From positions 1-13,896 of the forward strand of contig DATCIR010000025.1 of assembly GCA_036507695.1 (NCBI GenBank): 13,896 nucleotides of DNA. The letters are read 5' to 3'. The notes below the pieces were generated by a model. The model ran no database searches and had not been told where the DNA came from. It saw only the letters and a program-made list of their open reading frames with translations. Position numbers and translations under genes: made by a program. Positions 6,738 to 13,819 of the stretch are shown here, piece by piece. How positions within the stretch are numbered: the stretch's first letter is position 1; each line of letters starts with the position of its first letter. The DNA comes from JAKEGK01 sp036507695. GTDB lineage: Bacteria; Pseudomonadota; Gammaproteobacteria; SZUA-152.

Positions 6738-6760
6738 TAAAGTAACAAAGTAGAACTAGT
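6738..6760. repeat. Right outer inverted-repeat arm
   Basis: Partner of 6525-6547. It ends 30 bp before the stop codon of the minus-strand USP-type gene. Confidence 0.85.
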
Positions 6761-6790
6761 ACGTGCAGTCAATACCGGTAAAAAAACCAG

Positions 6791-7564
6791 TTAACTGACA
6801 ATGACCACCGGGCAATTCAGTTTGTTTTGCAGTTTAACCAGCGTGCCCGGCGTGTGGCGTTCGGGAAAATGAGCGGGCGCCAGCAATAACGCGGCGGGAT
6901 ATTTTTTTAACAGCGGCGGCAGTGATTTGTTGGGGTCTGCCTGTAATTTCTGAATCAATACGTGTGCCCCGTGCCGGCTTAACCAGTCGGCGGCTTTTTT
7001 CGCGCTGTATTCAACGTTTTCACCGCAGGCATCGATAAGCACAATATGCTTCAAACCTTTGAGGGCTAACTCGGCGACAATGGCGACGCCATGGTGCGCT
7101 TCCGGGGAGCCGTCAAACAACAAATACACCACATCGGATTTGGAAAGCGGCGCCACCGACTGTTGACGGGTATGGGAAATAATCAACAGATTGGAATCAT
7201 TTGTTTCAGACAACAGCGCCTCGATCCGGCGGCTGTGCACGGTGCGGAAGGTGCACTTGATATTGGCTTTTTGCGCTTGCTTGGTCAATTGTGTTTGTAT
7301 CTGGCTGGTCCAGGCGCGCAGCGCCCGTGCAATATAGTTTCCCGTGATCGAGCGTTCTTCGCCGCTGCCTGCGTTGATTTCTCGCGCGAAGGGCAGGTTA
7401 GCCGAACGCAGCAAATCCAGGTCTTCGATGAACAGCCCGATCAATTCAGCGCGCAGCTGGCTTGCCAGCGAAATCGCGGTTTCCAACGCATCAACATTGT
7501 GACAGGCGGCATCGAGCGCCAGTAACACCTGTAATACTTTGGCTTCGCGTTCAGGGGGTTTCAA
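6791..7564 (-). CDS. Universal stress protein (tandem UspA-like) with a TTG start overlapping the protease gene
   Basis: A soluble protein of 257 residues with two UspA-like halves. Universal stress proteins bind nucleotides or act as stress-survival factors; no specific partner can be read here. The first half begins with a typical strand-helix (VLQVLLALDAACHNVDALETAISLASQLRAELIGLFIED) and continues to NDSNLLIISHTR. The second half starts at DVVYLLFDGSPEAHHGVAIVAELA and ends CPVVIVS; its nucleotide-binding G-x2-G-x9-G-S/T motif is not evident, so it may not bind ATP. The frame is open to 7687, but that part overlaps the protease gene. A TTG at 7564 preceded 8 nt upstream by AAAGGTGA is the likeliest start; a GTG at 7576 is the alternative. 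The 14-bp overlap with the protease stop implies translational coupling. It is the last gene of the cluster. Confidence 0.75.
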   Translation of the reverse strand: MKPPEREAKVLQVLLALDAACHNVDALETAISLASQLRAELIGLFIEDLDLLRSANLPFAREINAGSGEERSITGNYIARALRAWTSQIQTQLTKQAQKANIKCTFRTVHSRRIEALLSETNDSNLLIISHTRQQSVAPLSKSDVVYLLFDGSPEAHHGVAIVAELALKGLKHIVLIDACGENVEYSAKKAADWLSRHGAHVLIQKLQADPNKSLPPLLKKYPAALLLAPAHFPERHTPGTLVKLQNKLNCPVVIVS

Positions 7565-9977
7565 GGGTATTTTCACCTTTGGTTTTTGCGGCGAATTCCT
7601 GGCGCAAGCTATTGAACTCCGCCAGGCGTTGTTGCACCATCGCATTGAGCGAGCCTTGCGGATAGTTGCCTTCCGCATCCGGCTCACCCGCGGTCAAGCC
7701 GGTCAACAATTCCAGCGCCTGTTCCACGTTTTCGACCGGGTAAATATGAAACTTGCCATTTTGCGCGGCGCTGACCACGTCATGGCGCAGCATTAAATGG
7801 TTCACATTGGCTTTAGGAATGATGACGCCCTGGTTGCCCGTGAGGCCACGCGCATCGCAGACGTCAAAAAAGCCCTCGATTTTTTCATTGACGCCGCCAA
7901 TGGCCTGCACCTGACCCAGTTGGTTGATCGATCCGGTTACCGCAAGCGATTGTTTAACCGGCGCCCCCGAGATGGCCGATAACAATGCGCACAACTCGGC
8001 GATCGATGCGCTGTCGCCTTCGATCTTACCGTAGGATTGCTCAAACACCACGGTGGCGGAAAGTGACAATAGGCAATTACGCGCATAATGATCGGCCAGG
8101 TAGGCGGATAAAATCATCACGGCCTTGGAATGGATGGGGCCGCCCAATTCCACTTCCCGTTCAATATCGATGACCTCGCCTTCACCAAGGCGCGCGGTGG
8201 CGGTAATGCGGGAAGGGCTGCCAAAACTGTAATCGCCCAGTTGCATCACGGACAATCCGTTGACCTGGGCGATTTTCTCACCGTCGGAATCAATCATGCG
8301 AATACCGCGTTGAATGGATTCTTGAATGCGGGAACGGATTTGATCGCGGCGATAGATTTGTTTATCGATGGCATGCTGCACGTGCTGAGCGCTGACAGCT
8401 TTACTATTGTCCTGTTCCGCCCAATAATCCGCTTCGTGCAGCAGATCCACCAGGTTTCCCATGTGCAGGGAGATTTTTTTACCATCTTCGGCGCGCCGGG
8501 CGCACTGTTCAATAACCCGGGCGACACCGCCGGCGTCAAAATCCCGGATTTTTTCCCGGCGTTGCAGGGATGCAATCAAGCGGGCGTAAAGCATGGTGTT
8601 GCCGGGGCTGCGATCGATATCTTCGGAGAAATCCGCGGCGACCTTGAATAAGCGGCCGAATTCATGATCGTATTCATTGAGTAAATAATAGAGCAGCCGG
8701 TCACCGGTCAACACCAGTTTGACATTGATCGGGATGGGTTCCGGTTCCAGCGTGATCGTGCTGACCAGGCTTAACATTTGTTCCAGGGATTCGATGCGGA
8801 TTTCATGGGAACTCAAGGCGCGCTTTAATCCTTCCCAGGCAAATCCACGCATCAGCACCTTGCGCGCATCCAGCACCAGGTAACCGCCATTCGCTTTGTG
8901 CAACGCGCCGGGTTTGATCAGGGTGAAATCCGTCAATAGCGTTCCATACTGGGACAGGTGTTCGATGTGCCCCACCAGGTTAAGGTAGGTGGGATTGTCC
9001 TCGTAGACGACCGGCGCGCCTTTGGTGTCCGAGTTGTCCACCAGTACATTGACGCTGTACGGCGAGTAGTCCGGATTCTTGGCTTTTTTCGGTTTAATGC
9101 CGAGCAATGTCGCGGATTCTTCTTCTTCCGCCGAGCGGAATTCTTCAACGTTCTTGACGACATCGTCCTTGACTTCCCGGAGGTAATTTTCCACATTTTC
9201 CTGGCTTCGGTATTTATCAAGCAGGGGATTGAGCAACTGGTCTACCGTCAGTTCGGAAACTTCCTGATTGAGCTGCTTAACCTGCTGCCGGTATTCCTTC
9301 TGCCAGCCGGGTATTTGCTGAATGGTTTCTTTTAATTCTTCGCGCAATTCACGGATGGCGGCTTCAATTCGTTCCTGATCAGCTTTGGGCAGGGACTCAA
9401 ACTCTTCCGGCGAAATGGTTTCGTCATCGCGCATCGGAGCAAGGGTATAGCCGGTCGGGGTGCGCAGGATCGCGATGCCACGTGATTTTGCATTCTCATT
9501 TAATTTGTCAAACGCGCTTTGCTGGCGCTCATCAAAGTCTTCATTGATTTCCTGGACACGGGTGCGGTACTCATCGCTGCGAAATGCCGCGGGAATGGCG
9601 TTCTGCAGATCGTCCACCAGTTGGATCATGTCATCGCGTAATGTTTTGCCCATACCAGCCGGCAGTTCCAGCGCTTTGGGTTTGTGATAGGTATTAAAAT
9701 TATTGACGTAACACCAGTCGGACGGCATCAGGCTTTTTGCCGCACGCTTCTCCAGTTCCTTGGTGACAATAAAGTGTTTGCCGATGCCGGTGGATCCCAA
9801 TACAAACAGATTGTAACCATCATGCTTGATGCCGACACCGAAATCGATCGCTTCCAGCGCGCGGTCCTGGCCGAAGGTTTCGGTCAGGTCTTCCAGTTCC
9901 GCCGTTGTGGAAAATGCCAACTCATCGGGACTGCAGGCGTGATAAAGCTCATGGGCTTTTAGTGGGTCAGTATTCAT
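7551..9977 (-). CDS. Lon-like ATP-dependent protease (AAA_32 / LonB-type, S16 family)
   Basis: An 808-residue cytoplasmic AAA+ protease related to E. coli YcbZ and pseudomonad Lon-like enzymes, distinct from LonA. The ATPase half contains Walker A at 61-68 (GSTGIGKH) and Walker B-like GGYLVLDA at 364-371. A long charged helical insertion occupies about 134-290 (coiled-coil prone, rich in E, K, R, Q). The C-terminal S16 protease domain has the catalytic Ser656 (EGDSAS) and Lys699 (GGVNEKIEG) of the Lon Ser-Lys dyad. Walker A ends in His where most P-loops have Ser or Thr. It likely degrades damaged or regulatory proteins. The ATG at 9977 (MNTDPLKAHELY) is preferred over the upstream in-frame ATG at 10076, which overlaps the previous gene. 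It lies 64 bp after the attachment gene and overlaps the USP-type gene. Confidence 0.93.
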   Translation of the reverse strand: MNTDPLKAHELYHACSPDELAFSTTAELEDLTETFGQDRALEAIDFGVGIKHDGYNLFVLGSTGIGKHFIVTKELEKRAAKSLMPSDWCYVNNFNTYHKPKALELPAGMGKTLRDDMIQLVDDLQNAIPAAFRSDEYRTRVQEINEDFDERQQSAFDKLNENAKSRGIAILRTPTGYTLAPMRDDETISPEEFESLPKADQERIEAAIRELREELKETIQQIPGWQKEYRQQVKQLNQEVSELTVDQLLNPLLDKYRSQENVENYLREVKDDVVKNVEEFRSAEEEESATLLGIKPKKAKNPDYSPYSVNVLVDNSDTKGAPVVYEDNPTYLNLVGHIEHLSQYGTLLTDFTLIKPGALHKANGGYLVLDARKVLMRGFAWEGLKRALSSHEIRIESLEQMLSLVSTITLEPEPIPINVKLVLTGDRLLYYLLNEYDHEFGRLFKVAADFSEDIDRSPGNTMLYARLIASLQRREKIRDFDAGGVARVIEQCARRAEDGKKISLHMGNLVDLLHEADYWAEQDNSKAVSAQHVQHAIDKQIYRRDQIRSRIQESIQRGIRMIDSDGEKIAQVNGLSVMQLGDYSFGSPSRITATARLGEGEVIDIEREVELGGPIHSKAVMILSAYLADHYARNCLLSLSATVVFEQSYGKIEGDSASIAELCALLSAISGAPVKQSLAVTGSINQLGQVQAIGGVNEKIEGFFDVCDARGLTGNQGVIIPKANVNHLMLRHDVVSAAQNGKFHIYPVENVEQALELLTGLTAGEPDAEGNYPQGSLNAMVQQRLAEFNSLRQEFAAKTKGENTLETP

Positions 9978-10041
9978 TGAATAACGAATCTCGTTTAAAA
10001 AATGGTTTACGCGCAAAATCGTTTTTGTTGTTGGTGGGACG

Positions 10042-10476
10042 CTATAAACGCTCCGGTAAATGCGTGCGTATATCAATTACACTGAGCGCGGTAAGATCCT
10101 TGTTAATTTCACCGGCGATCCATTTCTTGGTTTCGCTGTGCAGGTTATTGCGCAGCATTCCCAGAAAAGTGGGCGCGGCAACCACATAAAGCCGGCTGTA
10201 TTTGTTTTGTTGCCGGACCATATCCAGCCGGTGGCTGACTTCCTTGGCGAAGCGGATGGCTTCCTGACGTTTCGGGTCGACTTCGGTATCCAGGGAATTG
10301 ACACCTTGGCCACTGCGGTTGGATGTTCGACCGGGTTTGTCTGAGGCCATTTCGCTGGGGTGTAATTTTGATTCGGGGTGTACCATGGTATCGATTTCAG
10401 TTAATCCACCCATTGCGGTTTCCGCACTGAAAAACCGGGCACGGCTGGCGTCAGCTACCATTACCAATGTGGCCAT
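10042..10476 (-). CDS. Host attachment family protein (DUF/PF10116 type)
   Basis: A 144-residue soluble protein. Family members are annotated 'protein required for attachment to host cells', but their mechanism is unsettled and the fold resembles bacterial archaeo-eRF1-like domains; adhesion is not shown here. The N-terminal MATLVMVADASRARFF and the C-terminal YVVAAPTFLGMLRNNL...INKDLTALSVIDIRTHLP are family hallmarks. The middle (residues about 35-75) is low in hydrophobics and polar, as in homologues. There is no signal peptide. A strong SD, AGAGGAG, stands 6 nt before the ATG at 10476. It is the first gene of the cluster with the Lon-like protease and USP, a pairing that suggests an intracellular stress role rather than surface attachment. 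Confidence 0.85.
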   Translation of the reverse strand: MATLVMVADASRARFFSAETAMGGLTEIDTMVHPESKLHPSEMASDKPGRTSNRSGQGVNSLDTEVDPKRQEAIRFAKEVSHRLDMVRQQNKYSRLYVVAAPTFLGMLRNNLHSETKKWIAGEINKDLTALSVIDIRTHLPERL

Positions 10477-10514
10477 AGCTCGCTCCTCTGAATTAATATT
10501 TTTCTCTTATTACC

Positions 10515-10556
10515 ATACTAAGGTCAGTTAAATTATGGGATATTGAGCAAGATCAG
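10515..10556 (-). promoter_or_regulatory. FNR/CRP-family class II promoter for the attachment-Lon-USP operon
   Basis: On the plus strand TTGAGCAAGATCAG (10543-10556) matches the FNR/ANR half-sites TTGAT-N4-ATCAA at 8 of 10 positions. Its centre is 10549.5. A -10-like TAGTAT (minus strand, 10515-10520) starts 22 nt downstream, predicting transcription from about 10508 and placing the box at -41.5. A 32-nt leader with a strong SD follows. A competing sigma70-only reading is TTTACT-17-CATAAT nearby (-10 at 10532-10537). Which family member binds cannot be told. Confidence 0.5.
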
Positions 10557-10663
10557 TAAATTGCTTGCATTTTGACTGCTTGCTACCCAAACATAACACG
10601 CTATTTTAACAATTTATTTGAAAACCCATGACGAAGTCCAGCGATCTTTAAGGCGGATAAACT

Positions 10664-11068
10664 ATGAGTGAACTTGTTACGCATAAAGGCAGTTGTCATT
10701 GCAAGGCCGTGCAATACACAGTTGAAGCGCCGGCCAAGCTGCGGGTGCAGGATTGTAATTGCTCGATTTGCTCCCGGTGCGGTTATTTGCACTTGATTGT
10801 TCCCCAGAGCCGTTTCCACCTCGTGCAAGGCGGGGAATATTTGACAACGTATACTTTTGATACCCATGAAGCAAAGCATCTGTTTTGCAAGGTCTGTGGA
10901 ATCAAGTCTTTCTACATACCGCGTTCCAATCCGGAAGGTATCAGCGTAAATGCGCGCTGCCTGGAAAGCGTCACCATTGAATCGCTGCAAATCGAATTAT
11001 TTGATGGCAAAAACTGGGAACAACATGCGCATGAACTGGCGAGCCTTTCGCATAACGATCAGGATTGA
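10664..11068 (+). CDS. GFA domain zinc protein (glutathione-dependent formaldehyde-activating enzyme family)
   Basis: A 134-residue cytoplasmic protein with the GFA zinc-binding pattern: C11-H-C13, then C31-N-C33-S-I-C36 with C39, and C75-K-V-C78. Founding members bind glutathione and were proposed to speed formation of S-hydroxymethylglutathione; most family members lack proven activity. The GSCHCKAVQY opening and DGKNWE near the C-terminus are typical. The ATG at 10664 has TAAGGCGG about 8 nt upstream. It is divergent from the attachment-Lon-USP cluster; a weak sigma70-like pair TTGCTA-16-TATTTT lies before it (about 10580-10607). Conserved cysteines are all present. Substrate is unknown, and a formaldehyde role should not be assumed without neighbouring frmA/adhC genes, which are absent here. 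Confidence 0.85.
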   Translation: MSELVTHKGSCHCKAVQYTVEAPAKLRVQDCNCSICSRCGYLHLIVPQSRFHLVQGGEYLTTYTFDTHEAKHLFCKVCGIKSFYIPRSNPEGISVNARCLESVTIESLQIELFDGKNWEQHAHELASLSHNDQD

Positions 11069-11218
11069 GAAAAAAGGCGGGCCGCGGAATTCGTGGTTGC
11101 ACTGTTGTTTTCGTCACTCCTTCATTAACAATGCAAAAGCACTAAGCTGCAACGATGCCGTTTTCCTTGCGATCTAAAAAGCCCGGATTTCTTGAGCGCC
11201 GCGATTTAATCTGATTTT

Positions 11219-11240
11219 GCCCAGGGAATATTTCCCGGGC
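11219..11240. repeat. GC-rich hairpin between GFA and ppsA
   Basis: GCCCAGGGAA pairs with TTCCCGGGC around TAT with one bulged A. Neither strand has a T tract after it, so it is not a classical terminator, though it may help end the plus-strand GFA transcript. Confidence 0.4.
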
Positions 11241-11250
11241 CACTACCCGG

Positions 11251-11262
11251 TGCGCATGCGCA
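11251..11262. repeat. Perfect 12-bp palindrome TGCGCATGCGCA
   Basis: A self-complementary alternating purine-pyrimidine dodecamer in non-coding DNA, 11 bp after the GC-rich hairpin. It could be a dimer operator, but no adjacent promoter is seen. Confidence 0.35.
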
Positions 11263-11309
11263 AGCCAGCGGTGTTAATACCTGCTTTCTCGTATCATTGC
11301 CAAGTATAA

Positions 11310-11348
11310 AAAATCTTTGCGCCTTCGCGCCGCTGCGTTGAAGATTTT
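11310..11348 (-). terminator. Intrinsic terminator of ppsA
   Basis: On the minus strand, just after the ppsA stop, AAAATCTT and AAGATTTT form perfect arms around a GC-rich core containing GCGC-GAAG-GCGC. Transcription then runs into six T residues (TTTTTTATAC). Position and T run fit Rho-independent termination. The core's GCG-rich units resemble an abundant intergenic repeat style, discussed separately. Confidence 0.65.
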
Positions 11349-11352
11349 CTGC

Positions 11353-13743
11353 TTAACGTTTTTTTGCTTCAGCTTGTTGCAGGTGCTCGGCCAGGTAAAG
11401 CCAGGTTGCAATCACGGAGTCGGGATTCAATGACACACTGCCGATACCTTGTTCCATGAGCCAGAAGGCCAGGTCCGGATGATCCGATGGGCCCTGGCCG
11501 CAAATGCCCACGTATTTTAGTTTGCGGCGGCAGGCCTTGATGGCCATGCTCAGCAAGGCTTTTACCGCGTCATTGCGTTCGTCGAATAATTCGGCGACCA
11601 GGGCGGAATCCCGGTCCAGCCCCAGCGTCAATTGCGTGAGGTCATTGGAACCGATGGAGAATCCGTCAAAAAATTCCAGGAATTGGTCGGCCAGCAGGGC
11701 ATTGGAGGGGATTTCGCACATCATAATCACCTCCAGGCCGTTTTCGCCGCGTTGCAAATCGTTGTCATAAAGCAAATCAGCCACGGCCTCGGCTTCATTC
11801 ACGGTGCGGCAAAATGGAATCATGATGGCGATATTGGTCAGGCCCATTTCTTCGCGCACCTTTTTAATGGCAAAACATTCCAGTTCAAAGCAGTCCTTAA
11901 ACGACGGGCTCACGTAACGCGACGCGCCGCGAAAGCCAATCATGGGGTTTTCTTCCTCGGGCTCAAACGCTTTGCCGCCAATCAAGTTGGCGTATTCATT
12001 GGACTTGAAATCCGACATGCGCACGATTACCGGTTTTGGGTGGAAGGCCGCTGCAATGGTCGCCACCCCTTCGGCGAGTTTCTCGATGTAAAAACTCACC
12101 GGGTCGGCGTAACCCGCCATTTTGTCGCGGATCTGCTGTTTAACAGCTTCGGGTTGGCTATCGAATTTAAGCAAAGCCTTGGGATGCACGCCGATGGTGC
12201 TGTTGATAATAAATTCCAGCCGCGCCAAACCCACGCCTTCATTGGGCAGCGAGCGAAAACTGAAAGCCCGGTCCGGTGTCGCCACGTTCATCATGATCTT
12301 GAACGGCAGCTTCGGCATGGAATCCACCTGGATCTCGTTCAGTTTGAAATCCTGTTTTCCGGCATAGATGTAACCGGTTTCACCTTCCGCGCAGGACACG
12401 GTCACTTCCTGGCCATCGGCAATCTTTTTTGTGGCATCACCACAACCGACGACCGCCGGGATGCCAAGTTCGCGGGCGATGATGGCGGCGTGACAAGTGC
12501 GGCCGCCGCGATTGGTGACGATGGCGGAGGCGCGTTTCATGATGGGTTCCCAGTCAGGATCCGTCATGTCGGTGATGAGCACATCGCCGGGCTGGACGCT
12601 GCCGATTTCCTTGGCGCTGTCAATAATACGGGCAACGCCAGCCGCGATACGCTGGCCGATACTGCGGCCGGTCACCAACACCTCGCCATGCGTTTTCATT
12701 TCATAGCGTTGAACGACATTTTTCCGGTCGCGGCTTTTGACGGTTTCGGGCCGCGCCTGGACGATATAAAGTTGTTGATCCAAGCCATCCTTGGCCCATT
12801 CAATATCCATGGGCCGTCCGTAGTGTTCTTCAATACGCACCGCCATCGTGGCGAGCCGTGTGACTTCCGCATCGGTGATGCTGAAGCGATGCCGCTCATT
12901 GTCCGGCACATCAACGGTAACCGTGGGTTGACCCTCATTTCTATTGTCATGGTATTGCATGCGAATCGCTTTGCTGCCCAGGGTGCGGCTCAAAATGGCG
13001 TGCTTGGCTTTTTTCAGCATGGGTTTGTAAACATAAAACTCATCGGGATTTACCGTGCCCTGCACGACGGTTTCACCCAAACCATAGGCGCTGGTAATCA
13101 GCACTACGTCTTCAAAACCGGATTCGGTATCGATGGTGAATATGACGCCGCTACTGGCCAGATCGGAGCGCACCATTTTTTGCACGCCGGCGGAGAGCGC
13201 CACCTGGCGATGGTCAAAGCCCTGGTGGACACGATACGCGATCGCGCGGTCGTTGAATAATGACGCAAACACTTTTTTGACCGACAGCAACAGGTTGTCA
13301 ATGCCTTGAATGTTCAGGAAGGTTTCCTGCTGACCGGCAAAGGACGCTTCGGGCAGGTCTTCCGCGGTAGCGGAAGAGCGCACGGCGAAACTCGCTTCGT
13401 GGCCATAGTCGCTCACCAGTTGTTGATAAGCGGATGTCAGCGTGCGGGTAAATTCACTGGAAAAGGGCGTATCAATTACCCACTGCCGGATTTGCTGGCC
13501 GGTTTTAGCCAGGGCTTTGACATCTTCAATGTCCAGTTGATCAAGGGTATCGTAAATGCGCTGATCGAGGCCGTTGGCGGCGAGAAATTCGCGGTAGGCA
13601 TGCGCGGTGCTGGCAAATCCCCCGGGAACGGGAATACCTTCTTGAGCCAGAGCGCTGATCATTTCCCCCAGCGACGCGTTTTTGCCGCCTACTTGGGGTA
13701 CATCAGCGATGCGAAGATCTTGCAGCCAGCGTATCAATTCCAT
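11353..13743 (-). CDS. ppsA: Phosphoenolpyruvate synthase PpsA
   Basis: A 796-residue cytoplasmic enzyme (E. coli 792) that converts pyruvate, ATP and water to phosphoenolpyruvate, AMP and phosphate, opening gluconeogenesis from pyruvate. The N-terminal ATP-grasp domain (about 1-340) shows GGKNASLGEM (19-28) and RSSATAEDLPEASFAGQQET (122-141). The swivelling phosphohistidine domain has the catalytic His418 in GGRTCHAAIIARELGIPAVVGCG (413-435). The C-terminal barrel ends with the proton-donor Cys748 in GICGQGPSD (746-754). All are intact. The ATG at 13743 starts the conserved MELIRWLQDLRIADVPQVGGKNASL. No strong SD is visible. It is monocistronic, with a terminator downstream. The family regulator PpsR is often divergent upstream, but that region is beyond the window. 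Confidence 0.96.
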   Translation of the reverse strand: MELIRWLQDLRIADVPQVGGKNASLGEMISALAQEGIPVPGGFASTAHAYREFLAANGLDQRIYDTLDQLDIEDVKALAKTGQQIRQWVIDTPFSSEFTRTLTSAYQQLVSDYGHEASFAVRSSATAEDLPEASFAGQQETFLNIQGIDNLLLSVKKVFASLFNDRAIAYRVHQGFDHRQVALSAGVQKMVRSDLASSGVIFTIDTESGFEDVVLITSAYGLGETVVQGTVNPDEFYVYKPMLKKAKHAILSRTLGSKAIRMQYHDNRNEGQPTVTVDVPDNERHRFSITDAEVTRLATMAVRIEEHYGRPMDIEWAKDGLDQQLYIVQARPETVKSRDRKNVVQRYEMKTHGEVLVTGRSIGQRIAAGVARIIDSAKEIGSVQPGDVLITDMTDPDWEPIMKRASAIVTNRGGRTCHAAIIARELGIPAVVGCGDATKKIADGQEVTVSCAEGETGYIYAGKQDFKLNEIQVDSMPKLPFKIMMNVATPDRAFSFRSLPNEGVGLARLEFIINSTIGVHPKALLKFDSQPEAVKQQIRDKMAGYADPVSFYIEKLAEGVATIAAAFHPKPVIVRMSDFKSNEYANLIGGKAFEPEEENPMIGFRGASRYVSPSFKDCFELECFAIKKVREEMGLTNIAIMIPFCRTVNEAEAVADLLYDNDLQRGENGLEVIMMCEIPSNALLADQFLEFFDGFSIGSNDLTQLTLGLDRDSALVAELFDERNDAVKALLSMAIKACRRKLKYVGICGQGPSDHPDLAFWLMEQGIGSVSLNPDSVIATWLYLAEHLQQAEAKKR

Positions 13744-13777
13744 AGCGTTTATAATCTTGCCGATAGTTTAATAAGAG

Positions 13778-13819
13778 ATTAAATAAAAGATTACACCATC
13801 GATTACTGATCTACATCAC
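13778..13819 (-). promoter_or_regulatory. FNR/CRP-family class II promoter for ppsA
   Basis: CTGATCTACATCAC (13806-13819) contains the full TGAT-N4-ATCA core of FNR/ANR boxes. On the minus strand a TTTAAT hexamer (13778-13783, five of six to TATAAT) starts 22 nt downstream. This predicts a start near 13771, puts the box centre (13812.5) at -41.5, and gives a 28-nt leader before the ppsA ATG. It has the same geometry as the promoter at 10515-10556. No CRP-type TGTGA-N6-TCACA symmetry is present. Confidence 0.55.

Larger units (their letters stand above)
6525..6760. mobile_element. 236-bp non-coding element with nested perfect inverted repeats (MITE-like)
   Basis: The outer arms are perfect 23-bp inverted repeats at 6525-6547 and 6738-6760 (starting ACTAGTTCTACTTTG). 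A second perfect 20-bp pair lies inside at 6573-6592 and 6687-6706 and extends outward with mismatches (CGCGGGAG against CACGGGAA). Smaller hairpins sit in the centre: GACCCG-GAA-CGGGTC at 6616-6630 and TGCAT-GG-ATGCA at 6665-6676. No transposase or credible protein is encoded. The outermost ACTAGT is itself palindromic, so it could be a direct target duplication (ACTAGT or CTAG) flanking shorter terminal repeats. It lies between convergent genes and may terminate both transcripts. MITE-like origin is inference; copy number elsewhere is unknown. Confidence 0.6.

Noticed and set aside
6545..6745. Three overlapping 62-63 codon open frames inside the 236-bp element
   Set aside because: Both strands give the same AREAEASGKT peptide because of the inverted repeats. 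Being open in several frames reflects the symmetry rather than coding.
9978..10076. 33-codon N-terminal extension of the Lon-like protease
   Set aside because: It overlaps the end of the attachment gene, and the protein from 9977 starts like the family.
11632..13260. 542-codon plus-strand open frame opposite ppsA
   Set aside because: It is a complementary-strand shadow of the intact ppsA gene. Its translation is rich in His, Gly and Asp in the way antisense frames are, with no family-like motif.
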